The notes under the pieces were generated by a model, which ran no database searches, had not been told where the DNA came from, and saw only the letters and a list, made by a program, of their open reading frames with translations. Made by a program: the position numbers and the translations under genes. DNA of 64,000 bases. Source: Tritrichomonas musculus (Eukaryota > Parabasalia > Tritrichomonadida > Tritrichomonadidae). The first letter of the stretch is position 1; the number at the start of each line of letters is the position of its first letter. Shown in pieces: positions 1 to 10,139 of this stretch. Location: the NCBI GenBank assembly GCA_039105265.1, contig JAPFFF010000054.1, positions 186,001 to 250,000 on the forward strand, written 5' to 3'.

Positions 1-796
1 TATCACTTGATAAATGGAAACAACCTCGAGCAATTCTCATCAAATCTAATAATTCATTATTTCTTGTCCAAAAGAATCCAACGTTGCATCCTGCTAGTCC
101 CCAATCTTTACTCATTCCATAAAACTGATGAACAACCTCCGGTTTTGCATTTTTTAATCCAGCAATTGAATGATATGATTTTCCATGACGGTTAGATAAT
201 GCATAAACGTCGTCAGTAACAACATGGAGATATGGATTTTGATAGCACCATTCAAGTATTTTTTCTGGATTTTCAATGATATCTCCTATTGGATTTCCAG
301 GATTTGTAAGAATTAATAATCGAGCTTTTTCAGGAGGCTTTTCTGGCAAATGATCTAAATCAATATATTCGACTTTGGCTGCGCATGCTGATAGATCTGG
401 TTCAAAGCATCCATAGCAAGGTTTGGGAATCAAGATTATATCTCCATCATCACCATCACAAAGAACAAGACCAAGTTTTTCCACTAGAAAAGCAATTCCA
501 CTGCCAAATAAAAATTGTGATGGCTTGGCTTCTTTTATATCAAAATAATCATGATATAAAGATGCAAGTGCATCGTTAAGCTGTCCTTCTAAATTAGCAA
601 AATATGTTTCATCTTTAGTAGTAATTCCTTTACGATGCTCAATTATTGGCTGCAATAGTTCATCCATAACACGATTTTCAGCTGTTCCAAGGTTGATAAT
701 GTTTGGATCTTTTGAGCAAGCCCAATAACCTTCCCAAAGTGGCGATTCAGGTGCAGCTTTTAATCGTTGAATGTAGCGGGTTTGCTTTAAAGCCAT
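1..796 (-). CDS. Class I/II aminotransferase, PLP-dependent (ACC-synthase-like), 5' part
   Basis: The reverse strand is open from an ATG at 796 to the window edge (265 codons); the 3' end lies outside. The family transfers amino groups or performs related PLP chemistry on amino acids. Visible signatures are a TNPGNPIGD motif near residue 164, which matches the TNPxNPxG cofactor-contact motif of fold-type I enzymes, a VVTDDVYAL segment with the Asp and Tyr that contact PLP, and YGMSKDWGLAG with the Schiff-base lysine at about residue 230. SKDxGLxG with the early WEGYWAC/NLGTAENR region resembles the ACC-synthase/alanine-aminotransferase-like branch. No signal peptide is evident, so a cytosolic enzyme is likely. 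Substrate cannot be told from the sequence. Family call is firm; the ACC-synthase label only reflects sequence flavour. Confidence 0.85.
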   Translation of the reverse strand, partial: MALKQTRYIQRLKAAPESPLWEGYWACSKDPNIINLGTAENRVMDELLQPIIEHRKGITTKDETYFANLEGQLNDALASLYHDYFDIKEAKPSQFLFGSGIAFLVEKLGLVLCDGDDGDIILIPKPCYGCFEPDLSACAAKVEYIDLDHLPEKPPEKARLLILTNPGNPIGDIIENPEKILEWCYQNPYLHVVTDDVYALSNRHGKSYHSIAGLKNAKPEVVHQFYGMSKDWGLAGCNVGFFWTRNNELLDLMRIARGCFHLSSD

Positions 797-1354
797 TAAT
801 AAAATTCTATTTATTTGAACTCACTATTCAAAAGAATAAACCACATTTAAAAAATTCAATTAAATAGATAAATTTTGTATGAATTAGGATAAAAAAAAAA
901 AAAAAATTGAATAAACTATATTTAAAAAATTCTATTCATTATTTTGGATTATTTCTTAAAATTGAATCAATATGGACGATATGACATCTTTTAATCAAAA
1001 TTGATTATAAAAATAATTAGCTCATATATGCATCATTTTTCGATAACGTTCCTTATAAACTTAATACATATGAATATAACTTAAATACTAAAAATATTAA
1101 TGACTCTTTTTCAATTTTATTAAATTAATATTTATTAATTCTAAGAGATATATTTTTAAATTTAAACCGAAAAAATATTATTGGAAGTATACCTTCCTCT
1201 ATAAATTATATAATGATTTACATTTATAATTTTAGTTAGAAAAGCTAAAATTCTTAAAGAGAATATATGACAAAATATATAAATTCAAATATTTGGTTGG
1301 ATAGGAGAGTGACGAAAATCTGGGTTTTTTATGTTTTTCTGAGGTTTATGAAGT

Positions 1355-1387
<33 letters not shown>

Positions 1388-1850
1388 AGAGAGAGAGAGA
1401 GAGAGTAAAAATTATCCAAAATTTGACTCATGTTGTTTGCAAACAAATTTTATTTATCTCAATTTCAATTTTTCAAAGATCCCATTGAAATATTTACACC
1501 AAAAAAATGCGAAATTTATTCATAAATGATTAACATTTTGGTAAGATAATATGATTATTATGTTTATGATTCAATTTAGATAATAAGTATTTTTTAATAT
1601 AAGTCTTAAATTAAATACCAAAAAATGAATATGTAATTCCTTTTTTTATTTTTATTTTAGGAATTAAAGAGTACCATTATCTATTTTCTTTATACAAATA
1701 TAATTATCCATTTAAAACGATAAATTTTGTTCATAGAACAGGAAAACTCAATTTTATTTGGTAAAATTTTTAATCAACTTTTTGAGATATAATAATAAGA
1801 TTATGGCAAATAATTGTATCACGCGAATTCCCCTGAATAATAGTTGAAAT
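797..1850. other. AT-rich intergenic region with poly-T and GA microsatellite
   Basis: Divergent intergenic space between the aminotransferase and the coiled-coil/LRR_5 gene. No coding signal was seen on either strand. It contains an uninterrupted run of 31 T at 1356-1386 followed directly by (GA)9 at 1387-1405. An AACTTTTTGA-type sequence lies about 75 bp before the 1851 start; similar words occur before other genes here. Confidence 0.6.
1356..1405. repeat. Poly-T / (GA)n compound microsatellite
   Basis: 31 consecutive T (1356-1386) followed by a perfect GA dinucleotide repeat (1387-1405). Such compound tracts are length-unstable. A second long T run (about 29) is at 56398-56426. Confidence 0.95.
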
Positions 1851-4800
1851 ATGGATGGAAATAATAAAAAATTAAAAAATGAATCCAAAAATACTGATTT
1901 TGAAAACAAAGTAAATCTATTAACTAATTTAAATCTATTAACAGAACAAATTCCTAATTTTCCATCTTTTAAATTTGGAAAATGCTTTGAAAAACGTTCA
2001 GATTTAGAGCATAAATTCCGATCCTATTTGGGGGACATTGAAGAAGAAGGAAAAGAAGTTCTATTTTTATTTCAAAATGAACAAGCAGAAAAAGCTATTG
2101 CAAAAAAAATTGCAGAACTTCTAGACTTAACCAAAATTACTATAATTAGGCTTTTACAAACTTTTGATCTATCAGAAAAAGCAGATATTATTAGGAATTT
2201 TTATCAATCAACCAACTTAAATGAATACCGAGATTTTATTTTACAAAATATTTACCCATCGGTTCAAGATATCCCAAAAAAAATTTTACCTATAATTGAT
2301 ATGAATAAGAAAGAATCTCTAGGATCAGATTTTTTTGGGGATTTTGCTCCAAAATCAAATGATGAACCTATAAATTTCGAAGATGCCACCAAAATTACTA
2401 GACCAAAAAATTATTTTAAAAATCTTGATGCTCAAACTGTCGATGAATACGACAAATTTGTTCCGGTTGTTAACCTAATTATTGTTCTTAAAGAATTAGA
2501 CGAATTTAAAGATGAGTTTTCAGATAGTATTTCATCGATTATTCAACAAGAGAAAACCCTCTCAACTCGAGAGATGAGAAATCTTGATCAGCACAAAGTT
2601 GTAATTGCCAAGAAATATTTATCAGGCGACCATAGCTTTTTTATTGAAGAGTATCAAAAAATGATCGTTGAAAATTGCAGAATGAAACAAGAATACGAAG
2701 ACGAAATTCAAGCACTGAAAGAAAGTGTTACGGGACAAGAAGAAAAAATACAAAGCCTCTCTGAAATAAACAAATCAAATGAAGATGTAATTGAAAGTTT
2801 GAAAGAGCAGATTGAAAACCTTGAAAAAGAAATCCAGAAACTAAATGAAGAGAAAGAATCCAATGCTAAAAAGTCATCAGATGAAGCATCGACGTCAAGT
2901 GCAAACAGTGAAGATGAAACCAAAAGTCTTAAAGAGAAGATTGAAGCTCTTGAAAAAGAAAATAATGAACTTAAAGAAAAGTGTGAATCACTTGCTAAAA
3001 ATCAATTAAATGAAGAGTCAACATTGAATGCAAACAATGAAGATGAAATCCAGAGACTTAAAGAAGAGAATGAATCCAACAAAGATGAAATTAAAGAACT
3101 TAAAGAGAAGATTGAAGATCTTGAAAAAGAAAACAAGAGACTAAATGAAAAGAGCGGGTCACCAGCTAAAGAATCCGCATTAAGCTCATCAAATGAGAAT
3201 GAAGTCCAACAACTGAAAGAGAGAAGTGGATCTCTTGAAAATAAAACACAAAACACAAATGAAAAGAGCGAATCCATCGTTAGTAAGTCATCGAATGATG
3301 AATCATCATCCAGTGCACTCAATGATGATGAAATCAAAAGACTGAAAGATGAGACGCAAAAGCTTAGCGATGAAAATAAAGCCTACATCGAAGAAATCAA
3401 GAAACTCAAAGAGACAATTGAGAAACTTAAAGAAACTGAAGAATCAAGTCAGCCAAATATGGATGAAATACAAAGACTCAAAGAAAAAGAAATACAAGAT
3501 CTAGAAAAGATGAAAGAACAGGAAATTCAAGATCTTAAAGATGCAAAAGAGCAAGAAATTAAAGACATTCATAAAGCCAAAGAATTAGAGATACAAAATC
3601 TTAAAGAGCTGAATGAACGAATGATTCAAGATCTAAATAAAGACAAGGAGCAAGAAATACAAAATATCAAAGAAGCAAAAGAGCAAGAAATACAAAACCT
3701 CAAAGAAGTCAATGAACAAGAAATACAAAATCTTAAAGATGAAAATGAACAAAAGATTCAAGATCAAAATAGAGACAAAGAACAAGAAATACAAAACCTT
3801 AAAGAAGCAAATGAAAAAGAAATACAAAATCTTAAAGAAGCAAGTGAACAAGAAATTCAAAATCTTAAAGAGATTAATGATGCTAATGAGCAAGAGATTC
3901 AGAAGCTGAAGGAGCGCATTGATACATACGAGCAAGAAATAGAGAGTCTCAAAGCCAAAGAGTCCAATGAGCAAGAGATGCAGAACCTTGAATGCATGAA
4001 TCAAAAATTGGCTGAAGAAAACGACAAGCTCAAAGAATTGATCAAGCAAAGCGAGCAAGACAAACCCGAAGTTCTTGATTCAGAAATTTCAAACATGAAG
4101 CAGCAGCTTGTCTCTTTGAAGGAGCAAAAAGAAGCACTTGAAAAAGAGGTCAACGATCTTCATAGAGAAAAGATTGACCTTGTGAAAGACATCGATGCTG
4201 ATTGCAATGATTTCATGCGATGCCTGAAAGAGACGCACGACAAAGAGAAGAAGTTTGAGTCCTTGCTTCAAGATCGCCAAAACAGACTCTTAAGAAAAGC
4301 TGAAATCATGACATCGAATGATGAAGAAGGCCCGAATGAATTAGTAATATCAACCAAACAAACAGAGCATCTCAATTTTTCAGAGATGAGTCAGAAACAG
4401 CGTGAAGCATTCTTTGATAATCTAGTTAATGAGAACAAGTACAGCATTGAAAGCAACGACTTTTGTAACTTGATTCATGACTTCAAATCATTGAATGAAG
4501 TTCAATTTGAATACATGCTTTCTTACTTCAAGGAGAAGCAGGCTGAGAACGATGAAGGAAGAAAAGCTATTTTCATGAATTTAGAGATGTTCACGATTCC
4601 AATGATTAAAAAATTGTATAGTATTGACGGTTTCTCAATTGAATATCTGTCAAAAAGCGTCGCCGATAAATTATTGGGGCGACTCATTTTGTATGAAGAT
4701 GTGCTTGAAAAAATGGGTGACATCATCTTTTTGAGCGATAAGTTGAATGATTCTGATTCTAATAAGATTAAGCGAGATAGCTTCTTAAAGCATGCCAAGA

Positions 4801-6287
4801 AGGACTACTACATGATCTGCAACAGCATCAACAAAGAAGTCAGAATTCACAAGTTTTCAACTGAAATTGAATCATTCATGTTTTCAAGGAGCGATATTGA
4901 AAAAGTTTTCATACCATCGAGTATCATCTCTATTCAAGATAACTCCTTCTACCAGTGCAAGAATTTGACAACAGTATCCCTAGATTGTGTCGACTTGGAA
5001 ACGATAGGAAAAAGTGCTTTCTCTGACTGCGAAAATTTGCTATCGTTCATCATGCCGAGAAAGATAAAAATCATCGAAGAGGCAACTTTCAAAGGATGCA
5101 AAAAACTGGAGAAAATAACATTCCCAGATGGCCTTGAGGAGATAAGGGACAAGGCATTCTCAGGGTGTTCGTCTTTGACAGAGGTCAAACTGCCAAAAAC
5201 CATTCAAAAAGTGGGATATGGAACATTCAATAAATGCTACAGTTTGAAGCTCGTCTTGATTCCAAACGTCCTTTGCATCTACTCGCACGACATCGACGAG
5301 CTTCAGAATGATGAAGGTGATACTAATAGTGAAACGGTTGAGGTCAATTCTGACGAAAAATTCACCATTCCTTCAAAATGTTTCAGACGATGCAGGGAGC
5401 TTCAAAACGTCGTTATTTACAAAAAGTGCCAAAATATCGACGATAGAGCTTTTGAGGAGTGCTCGAAGCTTGAATCTCTATCGTTCAGTTTATCGGACGC
5501 ATCTGAGATTGGTGATTTTGTCTTCACAAACTGCCAGCAATTGAAAATTGTGAGGTTTATTGTGGAAAAGGGAACTTCTCTTGAAATTGGAAATTCGTCG
5601 TTCATGAACTGCAAGGAACTGGACGAGATTGACTTTGACCATCCCGAACTGTTCACAACTGGCTCATTCAAATTAAATTCAAACGTTTTTAGCGGTTGTG
5701 AAGCGTTAAAAGCATTCAATTTTCCAGAGAACAGTGACAACAAAATCGGCGATGGATGCTTTGAAGGATGCAAGAAACTGAAGTCGGTGACGCTTCCTGT
5801 TGGCCTCACAAAAATAAATAAATCGCTTTTCAAAAATTGCGAGAGCTTAGAAAAAATTGAATTGAGTGATTCAATTATTTCAATTGAGTCAAATTCATTT
5901 GAAAATTGTAAAAAATTGGGATCAATTCTGTTTCCTTCAAATCTTGAAAAGATTGGAGACTTCGCCTTCTCAAATTGTCTATCGTTGTCTTTTCAATTTT
6001 TCCCTCCGAAAATTGAAGAAATCGGCGAAAAGGCTTTCGAAAAGTGCATCAAATTCGTACAGATTGAAATTCCAGCGAGCATGAAGGTAATAAGCAAGAA
6101 CGCTTTCAAGGGCTGCACCGAACTCGTCGAAGTTGTCAACAACTCGTCAAAGCTGAAAATTCGCAGTAAGGCGTTTTACAAGTGCAAGAAGCTGGTAAAG
6201 TTCGTCACTGAAGAAAGAAATAATTTCTCGGCTGAAGCATTCAAGGACTGCGGCTTAGGATTTGACTTTTTCCGGCCAGAAAGCTAA
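1851..6287 (+). CDS. Long coiled-coil protein with C-terminal BspA-type LRR_5 array
   Basis: 1478 residues. Residues 1-265 are a helical N-terminal region I do not recognise. About 270-806 is a highly charged Lys/Glu coiled coil; 540-690 is a near-perfect 11-residue repeat with the pattern x-E-Q-E-I-Q-N-L-K-E-x, i.e. 33-bp DNA units. About 1014-1470 is an array of LRR_5 units (CKNLTTVSL, IPSSIISIQDNSFYQC, FKGCKKLEKITFP and similar), the module of BspA-like proteins. No signal peptide or transmembrane segment is visible, so an intracellular location is more likely than the cell surface often assumed for BspA-like proteins. The start is the first ATG of the open frame. Likely elongated and oligomeric through the coiled coil, with the LRR end binding a partner; function unknown. 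ORFs on the other strand inside the coiled coil are shadows of the Lys/Glu codon bias. Confidence 0.85.
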   Translation: MDGNNKKLKNESKNTDFENKVNLLTNLNLLTEQIPNFPSFKFGKCFEKRSDLEHKFRSYLGDIEEEGKEVLFLFQNEQAEKAIAKKIAELLDLTKITIIRLLQTFDLSEKADIIRNFYQSTNLNEYRDFILQNIYPSVQDIPKKILPIIDMNKKESLGSDFFGDFAPKSNDEPINFEDATKITRPKNYFKNLDAQTVDEYDKFVPVVNLIIVLKELDEFKDEFSDSISSIIQQEKTLSTREMRNLDQHKVVIAKKYLSGDHSFFIEEYQKMIVENCRMKQEYEDEIQALKESVTGQEEKIQSLSEINKSNEDVIESLKEQIENLEKEIQKLNEEKESNAKKSSDEASTSSANSEDETKSLKEKIEALEKENNELKEKCESLAKNQLNEESTLNANNEDEIQRLKEENESNKDEIKELKEKIEDLEKENKRLNEKSGSPAKESALSSSNENEVQQLKERSGSLENKTQNTNEKSESIVSKSSNDESSSSALNDDEIKRLKDETQKLSDENKAYIEEIKKLKETIEKLKETEESSQPNMDEIQRLKEKEIQDLEKMKEQEIQDLKDAKEQEIKDIHKAKELEIQNLKELNERMIQDLNKDKEQEIQNIKEAKEQEIQNLKEVNEQEIQNLKDENEQKIQDQNRDKEQEIQNLKEANEKEIQNLKEASEQEIQNLKEINDANEQEIQKLKERIDTYEQEIESLKAKESNEQEMQNLECMNQKLAEENDKLKELIKQSEQDKPEVLDSEISNMKQQLVSLKEQKEALEKEVNDLHREKIDLVKDIDADCNDFMRCLKETHDKEKKFESLLQDRQNRLLRKAEIMTSNDEEGPNELVISTKQTEHLNFSEMSQKQREAFFDNLVNENKYSIESNDFCNLIHDFKSLNEVQFEYMLSYFKEKQAENDEGRKAIFMNLEMFTIPMIKKLYSIDGFSIEYLSKSVADKLLGRLILYEDVLEKMGDIIFLSDKLNDSDSNKIKRDSFLKHAKKDYYMICNSINKEVRIHKFSTEIESFMFSRSDIEKVFIPSSIISIQDNSFYQCKNLTTVSLDCVDLETIGKSAFSDCENLLSFIMPRKIKIIEEATFKGCKKLEKITFPDGLEEIRDKAFSGCSSLTEVKLPKTIQKVGYGTFNKCYSLKLVLIPNVLCIYSHDIDELQNDEGDTNSETVEVNSDEKFTIPSKCFRRCRELQNVVIYKKCQNIDDRAFEECSKLESLSFSLSDASEIGDFVFTNCQQLKIVRFIVEKGTSLEIGNSSFMNCKELDEIDFDHPELFTTGSFKLNSNVFSGCEALKAFNFPENSDNKIGDGCFEGCKKLKSVTLPVGLTKINKSLFKNCESLEKIELSDSIISIESNSFENCKKLGSILFPSNLEKIGDFAFSNCLSLSFQFFPPKIEEIGEKAFEKCIKFVQIEIPASMKVISKNAFKGCTELVEVVNNSSKLKIRSKAFYKCKKLVKFVTEERNNFSAEAFKDCGLGFDFFRPES
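3475..3905 (+). repeat. 33-bp tandem repeats encoding hendecads
   Basis: In-frame degenerate 33-bp units within the 1851-6287 gene encode the consensus EQEIQNLKEAN. About a dozen units can be followed, with drift at both ends. The 11-residue period gives hendecad rather than heptad coiled-coil geometry. Confidence 0.8.
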
Positions 6288-6714
6288 TCTGGCTTAGATT
6301 AAATAAAAATCGCATTCACTACATCTCTCTTTCATATTTCTTGATTTAGAAATTTTTATATGAATTGCATTATTTTCAAAGCTTTGAAAGAATCGCACCT
6401 ATTAAATTCGATATGATCCATCCAAATTTCATATTAAAACCAGCAAAGCATTTTCATGAATCAATCCTTTTTTGAAGTTTTAAAAATTATAAAATTCTAG
6501 AATTAATATATCAAAATGACATAAATCATCTAAATTTTTATAAATCTTTTTCTTGTTATAAAATAAGCATCCAATTGCTGGATATTTCATTGATATTAAA
6601 AAAAATCCATATTTATGAGATATTTGGAAAAAAAAAAATATAAAAAAGATATCGATAGAGCTACTGATTTTCTTAAAAATTATTTTGAATGATTTTTTTA
6701 TTTATACAAGTTAA
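6288..6714. other. Convergent intergenic region
   Basis: AT-rich spacer between the 3' ends of the coiled-coil/LRR_5 gene and the USP gene. I see no gene, RNA or repeat in it beyond short A/T runs. Confidence 0.6.
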
Positions 6715-9700
6715 TTAATAAACTAAATAAAGAACACGTTGTTTTTCCCATTTATCAATGTGGACGGTTTCATTCATAACATAGCTATCATTATAATAAG
6801 AACGCTTTTTATGAACCTTGTAACTTTCATCTTTTCCTAAAAAGTTATTCATTCTCTTCTTGAAAGACAACGTTGGCTCGTTTTCAATATAGGCGAAATA
6901 GAAAGGATCACCAAACGCTTCAATTTTATAGTATTTGCCAACTCTTGCCTTCTGAACAAGGATCAATTCATTTGAAATTTGGTCGTCTGAAACTTTTTCA
7001 ATTCTCAGAATATTTTTATTATCAAAACTGACTCCATTTTCATCGGTGATTGGCGGTCCGAATTCTTTGTTTTCGTTCACAATGAACATTCGAGTTTTTG
7101 TTCCTTCTCCGAACAATTGTTCGTTCAACAAAACAAACTGACTAAACGGATGAATATCAGCTTCTGGCAAGTAATAACAAACAGTTTTATTGACCTGAAA
7201 GCCATCTTTTGAAAGCTGAACAATTCTGGTTTTGGCAGAGAAATTTCGTGAGATTTGATTCGAAACAACACAGTAATAAATTGTATCAATATTGCTTATA
7301 TAGCTAATTGGTCTTAAACTTGGTACTTGAAGGTTTTCTTCTTTAGAAAACAAAAGAATTGATTTATTTTGTTCATTGAATTGATCAATATTGAAGACAA
7401 ATTGAATAAAAATAACTAAATCTTGCTTTTTTATATTCAACGGAATTTCAATTCTTCCTTCTATTTCGTTTATATTATTGAAATTGTAAACATTGACAAT
7501 TCTCGTCTTGTTTTTAAGGTCAAAATACTTATCAGGCGTTTTTGGTATTTCACTTGCCATGTAGTCAAAATAATTGTAAATTGAATCATTTGTTTCAATT
7601 TCATTTTTTTGTATGAAATTCAATTTCTTTTTAATTCCAATTTTTTCTTCCAATGAATCAATTAAAGAATCAGTTGGATTGAATAAATTATCATTGTCAA
7701 TTTGTATAATAATAATTGTTCCATTTTTATCTGTGCATCTTAATGTTGCTACAAATTTTCTTGAAATATTTGTTGAATTAATGACGAATATTTTTGAATC
7801 AGAAATTTGAATATTTGTTTGAATTTTATTGTTGATAACTTGTAAAGCATCATCAATAATAGTCTCATATTTTAATGATGGAATGTTGTAATGTCCTGTT
7901 TTTAAAAATACAAATGGATTTGTAATCAATTGAGTATAAAGAACTAAAAAATAAAATCGCGTGTTTTCATTGAAAAGTAAATTTTCATTTTCATTTTTAA
8001 TTTCTAAAAATAAGTTTTGACTGCCGAGTTGACTGATTTGTTCTTCTGGATCAATAATCCTTATCAGTTGCTGGTAGTCATTACTTAAAATCCACAAACG
8101 AAAACAATTTATATTCAATTTTATTTGATTTGAAACTTTTTGATACAAATCAAGAGATTTCATTCTCAAATCAACAGAAATATTGATTTTATATTCATTA
8201 TTAAAAATACTAGGAATTCCGTTCTTGCAATTTTCAATTATGCAACGTTCGTTGAATATATTAAATAAGATCTGACATAATGGATCACTTTTCATCCTGT
8301 TTAATTCTTTGTTGTTTTCATTCTTGGCTTCCAATCTAATTTCAGATGGAATTTGAATCATTCTTGGTGACTCGTTCTGACTCAACATGAACATTTCATT
8401 GATGGAATCAACACGAACATAAATTAAAATGTATGCAGAATAGCTTTTCGCATATGAAAAGTAACCACTGAAACCGCCAAAGTTGTTTTCAATTGCATCA
8501 TGTGATGTTGATGAACTGACATTTGAATCATTGAATAAAAACCAATTTCCTTTCATTTCAGGTCTGATATAAGTATAATAATGACCACCATTATGAGTAC
8601 CTTGATGCACAATAACTCCATACAATTTATACTTGGTGCAACCGTTTTGCCCGTTATTATAAACAAAAGGTGACAAATCCAGATTTTCACTGAACTCCAT
8701 TCGACGGTTGTCTTTGTAATTCAATGATGAACCATTATCATACTGATATCTCTTAATCAACAGCTTCAGAACTCTTGGTAGTTTGAGAAGCTTTGTTTGC
8801 ATCGTGACTTTTTGGACGGTTTGCGTTCTATCGTCATTATAATCATTGATTATTTCTTCCTTTATGAAATTTCGAAGTGAAATTTCAACCGATTCAGCGA
8901 GGCCAATTATTAATTCAAAAATATTTTCTTCATGTGAACTCAAAATCTGAAAACCGCTATTTTTAACGGTTTGTATTGTCTTCCCTCCAAATATATATTC
9001 AATTTTGTCTTTCTGCTTTTCATCACTCTTGAGGATGTCGATCAACTGATCCGTGAAATGAATGAAAAATTCTTGAGCGTCGTGCTGAATCATGACGTCT
9101 TGATTGCTCATGCCGAGGGATGAGGTAAGCAATCTTGTATTACAAGGAATGTTCCCATATTCAAGATTATAAAATAATGATTGAAGACTTTTAATTACCT
9201 TTTCTTGACGGTTTGTATCGTTGCTCAATTTGAATTGATAAATGACGTTTCGAAAAAAAGGAATATGAAATAGATTTTGAATGACTGTGTTTAAATAACA
9301 AGTGGATCCTTGATTAAGGAGACCATTATATTGATTTCTTTTCATTGGTTGGTTTTGAATTTTTTGTGAAAGTATTTGATTTTTGATCGGTTCCAATTGA
9401 ATTGACTCTTTTTTTTGATCGTTTAAAATTTGTTGTTTTTGACTGTTTTGTTCTTTATTTATTGATGATGCTTTCGGTTCATCACTTCTTTTTTGACTAA
9501 TACCAGTATTAGCAGATGAATTTTTGGTTGGACTGTTGATTATTTGAAAATCTCTCATTATCGTATCAATATCATTTTGAGAAACTTGTCCATTTTTATG
9601 TAGAAGATTTATAATGCTGGTTGGATTTATAATCTGATTATTAACGGATTTATCAGGTTGGAAATTGCTTTTTTCTTTTGAATTTATATTTGTTTTAATT

Positions 9701-10056
9701 TGAAACGTGATTTCTAGAGAATAAGTGCTTGGTTTATTGGATGATTCAAGAAATTTGATTTTATTAAAATTAAATAAGCATGATATACTTACATATTGAT
9801 AATATTTAGAAAATCTGGCATTCCTTTGAGTATCATAAACTATATCAGGATCGGAATGAAATGAAATTGTAGTATCAATTGGAAGAAAATCTATTTGTTT
9901 TGTATATAATTTTAATTGCTGAGTACCTGACTCTTCATTTGGTAATTGAACTTGGATTCCAAAGATAATATCACCAATTATAAAAAAATCTGGAATTTCA
10001 ACGATTTTTGATTCATCATTTGTAATAAATGGGATATTTATTGCCCGTTTTTTCAT
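6715..10056 (-). CDS. USP7-like ubiquitin carboxyl-terminal hydrolase (peptidase C19)
   Basis: 1113 residues, close to the length of USP7. Family C19 enzymes cleave ubiquitin from proteins. The Cys box GLLNQGSTCYLNTVIQNL carries the catalytic Cys at about residue 253, with NQGxTCY typical of USP7. QHDAQEF follows about 75 residues later. The His box GVIVHQGTHNGGHYYTYIRP has the catalytic His near 491 and FNDSNVS supplies the Asp/Asn. Residues 20-125 are beta-rich and sit where USP7 has its MATH/TRAF domain, but are too diverged for me to call. Residues 130-240 are a Gln/Asn/Lys linker. The long C-terminal half (about 560-1113) sits where USP7 has its ubiquitin-like repeats. It is divergent from the 10140 gene across only 83 bp. 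Active-site residues are all present, so an active enzyme is expected. Confidence 0.9.
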   Translation of the reverse strand: MKKRAINIPFITNDESKIVEIPDFFIIGDIIFGIQVQLPNEESGTQQLKLYTKQIDFLPIDTTISFHSDPDIVYDTQRNARFSKYYQYVSISCLFNFNKIKFLESSNKPSTYSLEITFQIKTNINSKEKSNFQPDKSVNNQIINPTSIINLLHKNGQVSQNDIDTIMRDFQIINSPTKNSSANTGISQKRSDEPKASSINKEQNSQKQQILNDQKKESIQLEPIKNQILSQKIQNQPMKRNQYNGLLNQGSTCYLNTVIQNLFHIPFFRNVIYQFKLSNDTNRQEKVIKSLQSLFYNLEYGNIPCNTRLLTSSLGMSNQDVMIQHDAQEFFIHFTDQLIDILKSDEKQKDKIEYIFGGKTIQTVKNSGFQILSSHEENIFELIIGLAESVEISLRNFIKEEIINDYNDDRTQTVQKVTMQTKLLKLPRVLKLLIKRYQYDNGSSLNYKDNRRMEFSENLDLSPFVYNNGQNGCTKYKLYGVIVHQGTHNGGHYYTYIRPEMKGNWFLFNDSNVSSSTSHDAIENNFGGFSGYFSYAKSYSAYILIYVRVDSINEMFMLSQNESPRMIQIPSEIRLEAKNENNKELNRMKSDPLCQILFNIFNERCIIENCKNGIPSIFNNEYKINISVDLRMKSLDLYQKVSNQIKLNINCFRLWILSNDYQQLIRIIDPEEQISQLGSQNLFLEIKNENENLLFNENTRFYFLVLYTQLITNPFVFLKTGHYNIPSLKYETIIDDALQVINNKIQTNIQISDSKIFVINSTNISRKFVATLRCTDKNGTIIIIQIDNDNLFNPTDSLIDSLEEKIGIKKKLNFIQKNEIETNDSIYNYFDYMASEIPKTPDKYFDLKNKTRIVNVYNFNNINEIEGRIEIPLNIKKQDLVIFIQFVFNIDQFNEQNKSILLFSKEENLQVPSLRPISYISNIDTIYYCVVSNQISRNFSAKTRIVQLSKDGFQVNKTVCYYLPEADIHPFSQFVLLNEQLFGEGTKTRMFIVNENKEFGPPITDENGVSFDNKNILRIEKVSDDQISNELILVQKARVGKYYKIEAFGDPFYFAYIENEPTLSFKKRMNNFLGKDESYKVHKKRSYYNDSYVMNETVHIDKWEKQRVLYLVY

Positions 10057-10139
10057 AGTTAAAATTAATCAAAAAGAAATCTTATTATAATAAATAACAA
10101 CGATCATTTCTTATTAAAATTTTTTCCACAAAAAATTCA
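10057..10139. promoter_or_regulatory. Compact bidirectional promoter region
   Basis: Only 83 bp separate the ATG codons of the divergent USP7-like and ankyrin genes, so core promoters for both must lie here or within the genes. It contains AACGATCAT at 10099-10107, which recurs at 56548-56556 before another gene. AACGAT resembles the Myb recognition words described in Trichomonas. No clear TCA-Py-(A/T) initiator was fixed by eye for either gene. Confidence 0.4.

Noticed and set aside
2708-5833. Many ORFs of 60-140 codons antisense to the coiled-coil/LRR_5 gene
   Set aside because: They are rich in Phe/Leu/Ser, mirror the Lys/Glu codons of the true gene and have no independent sequence signal.
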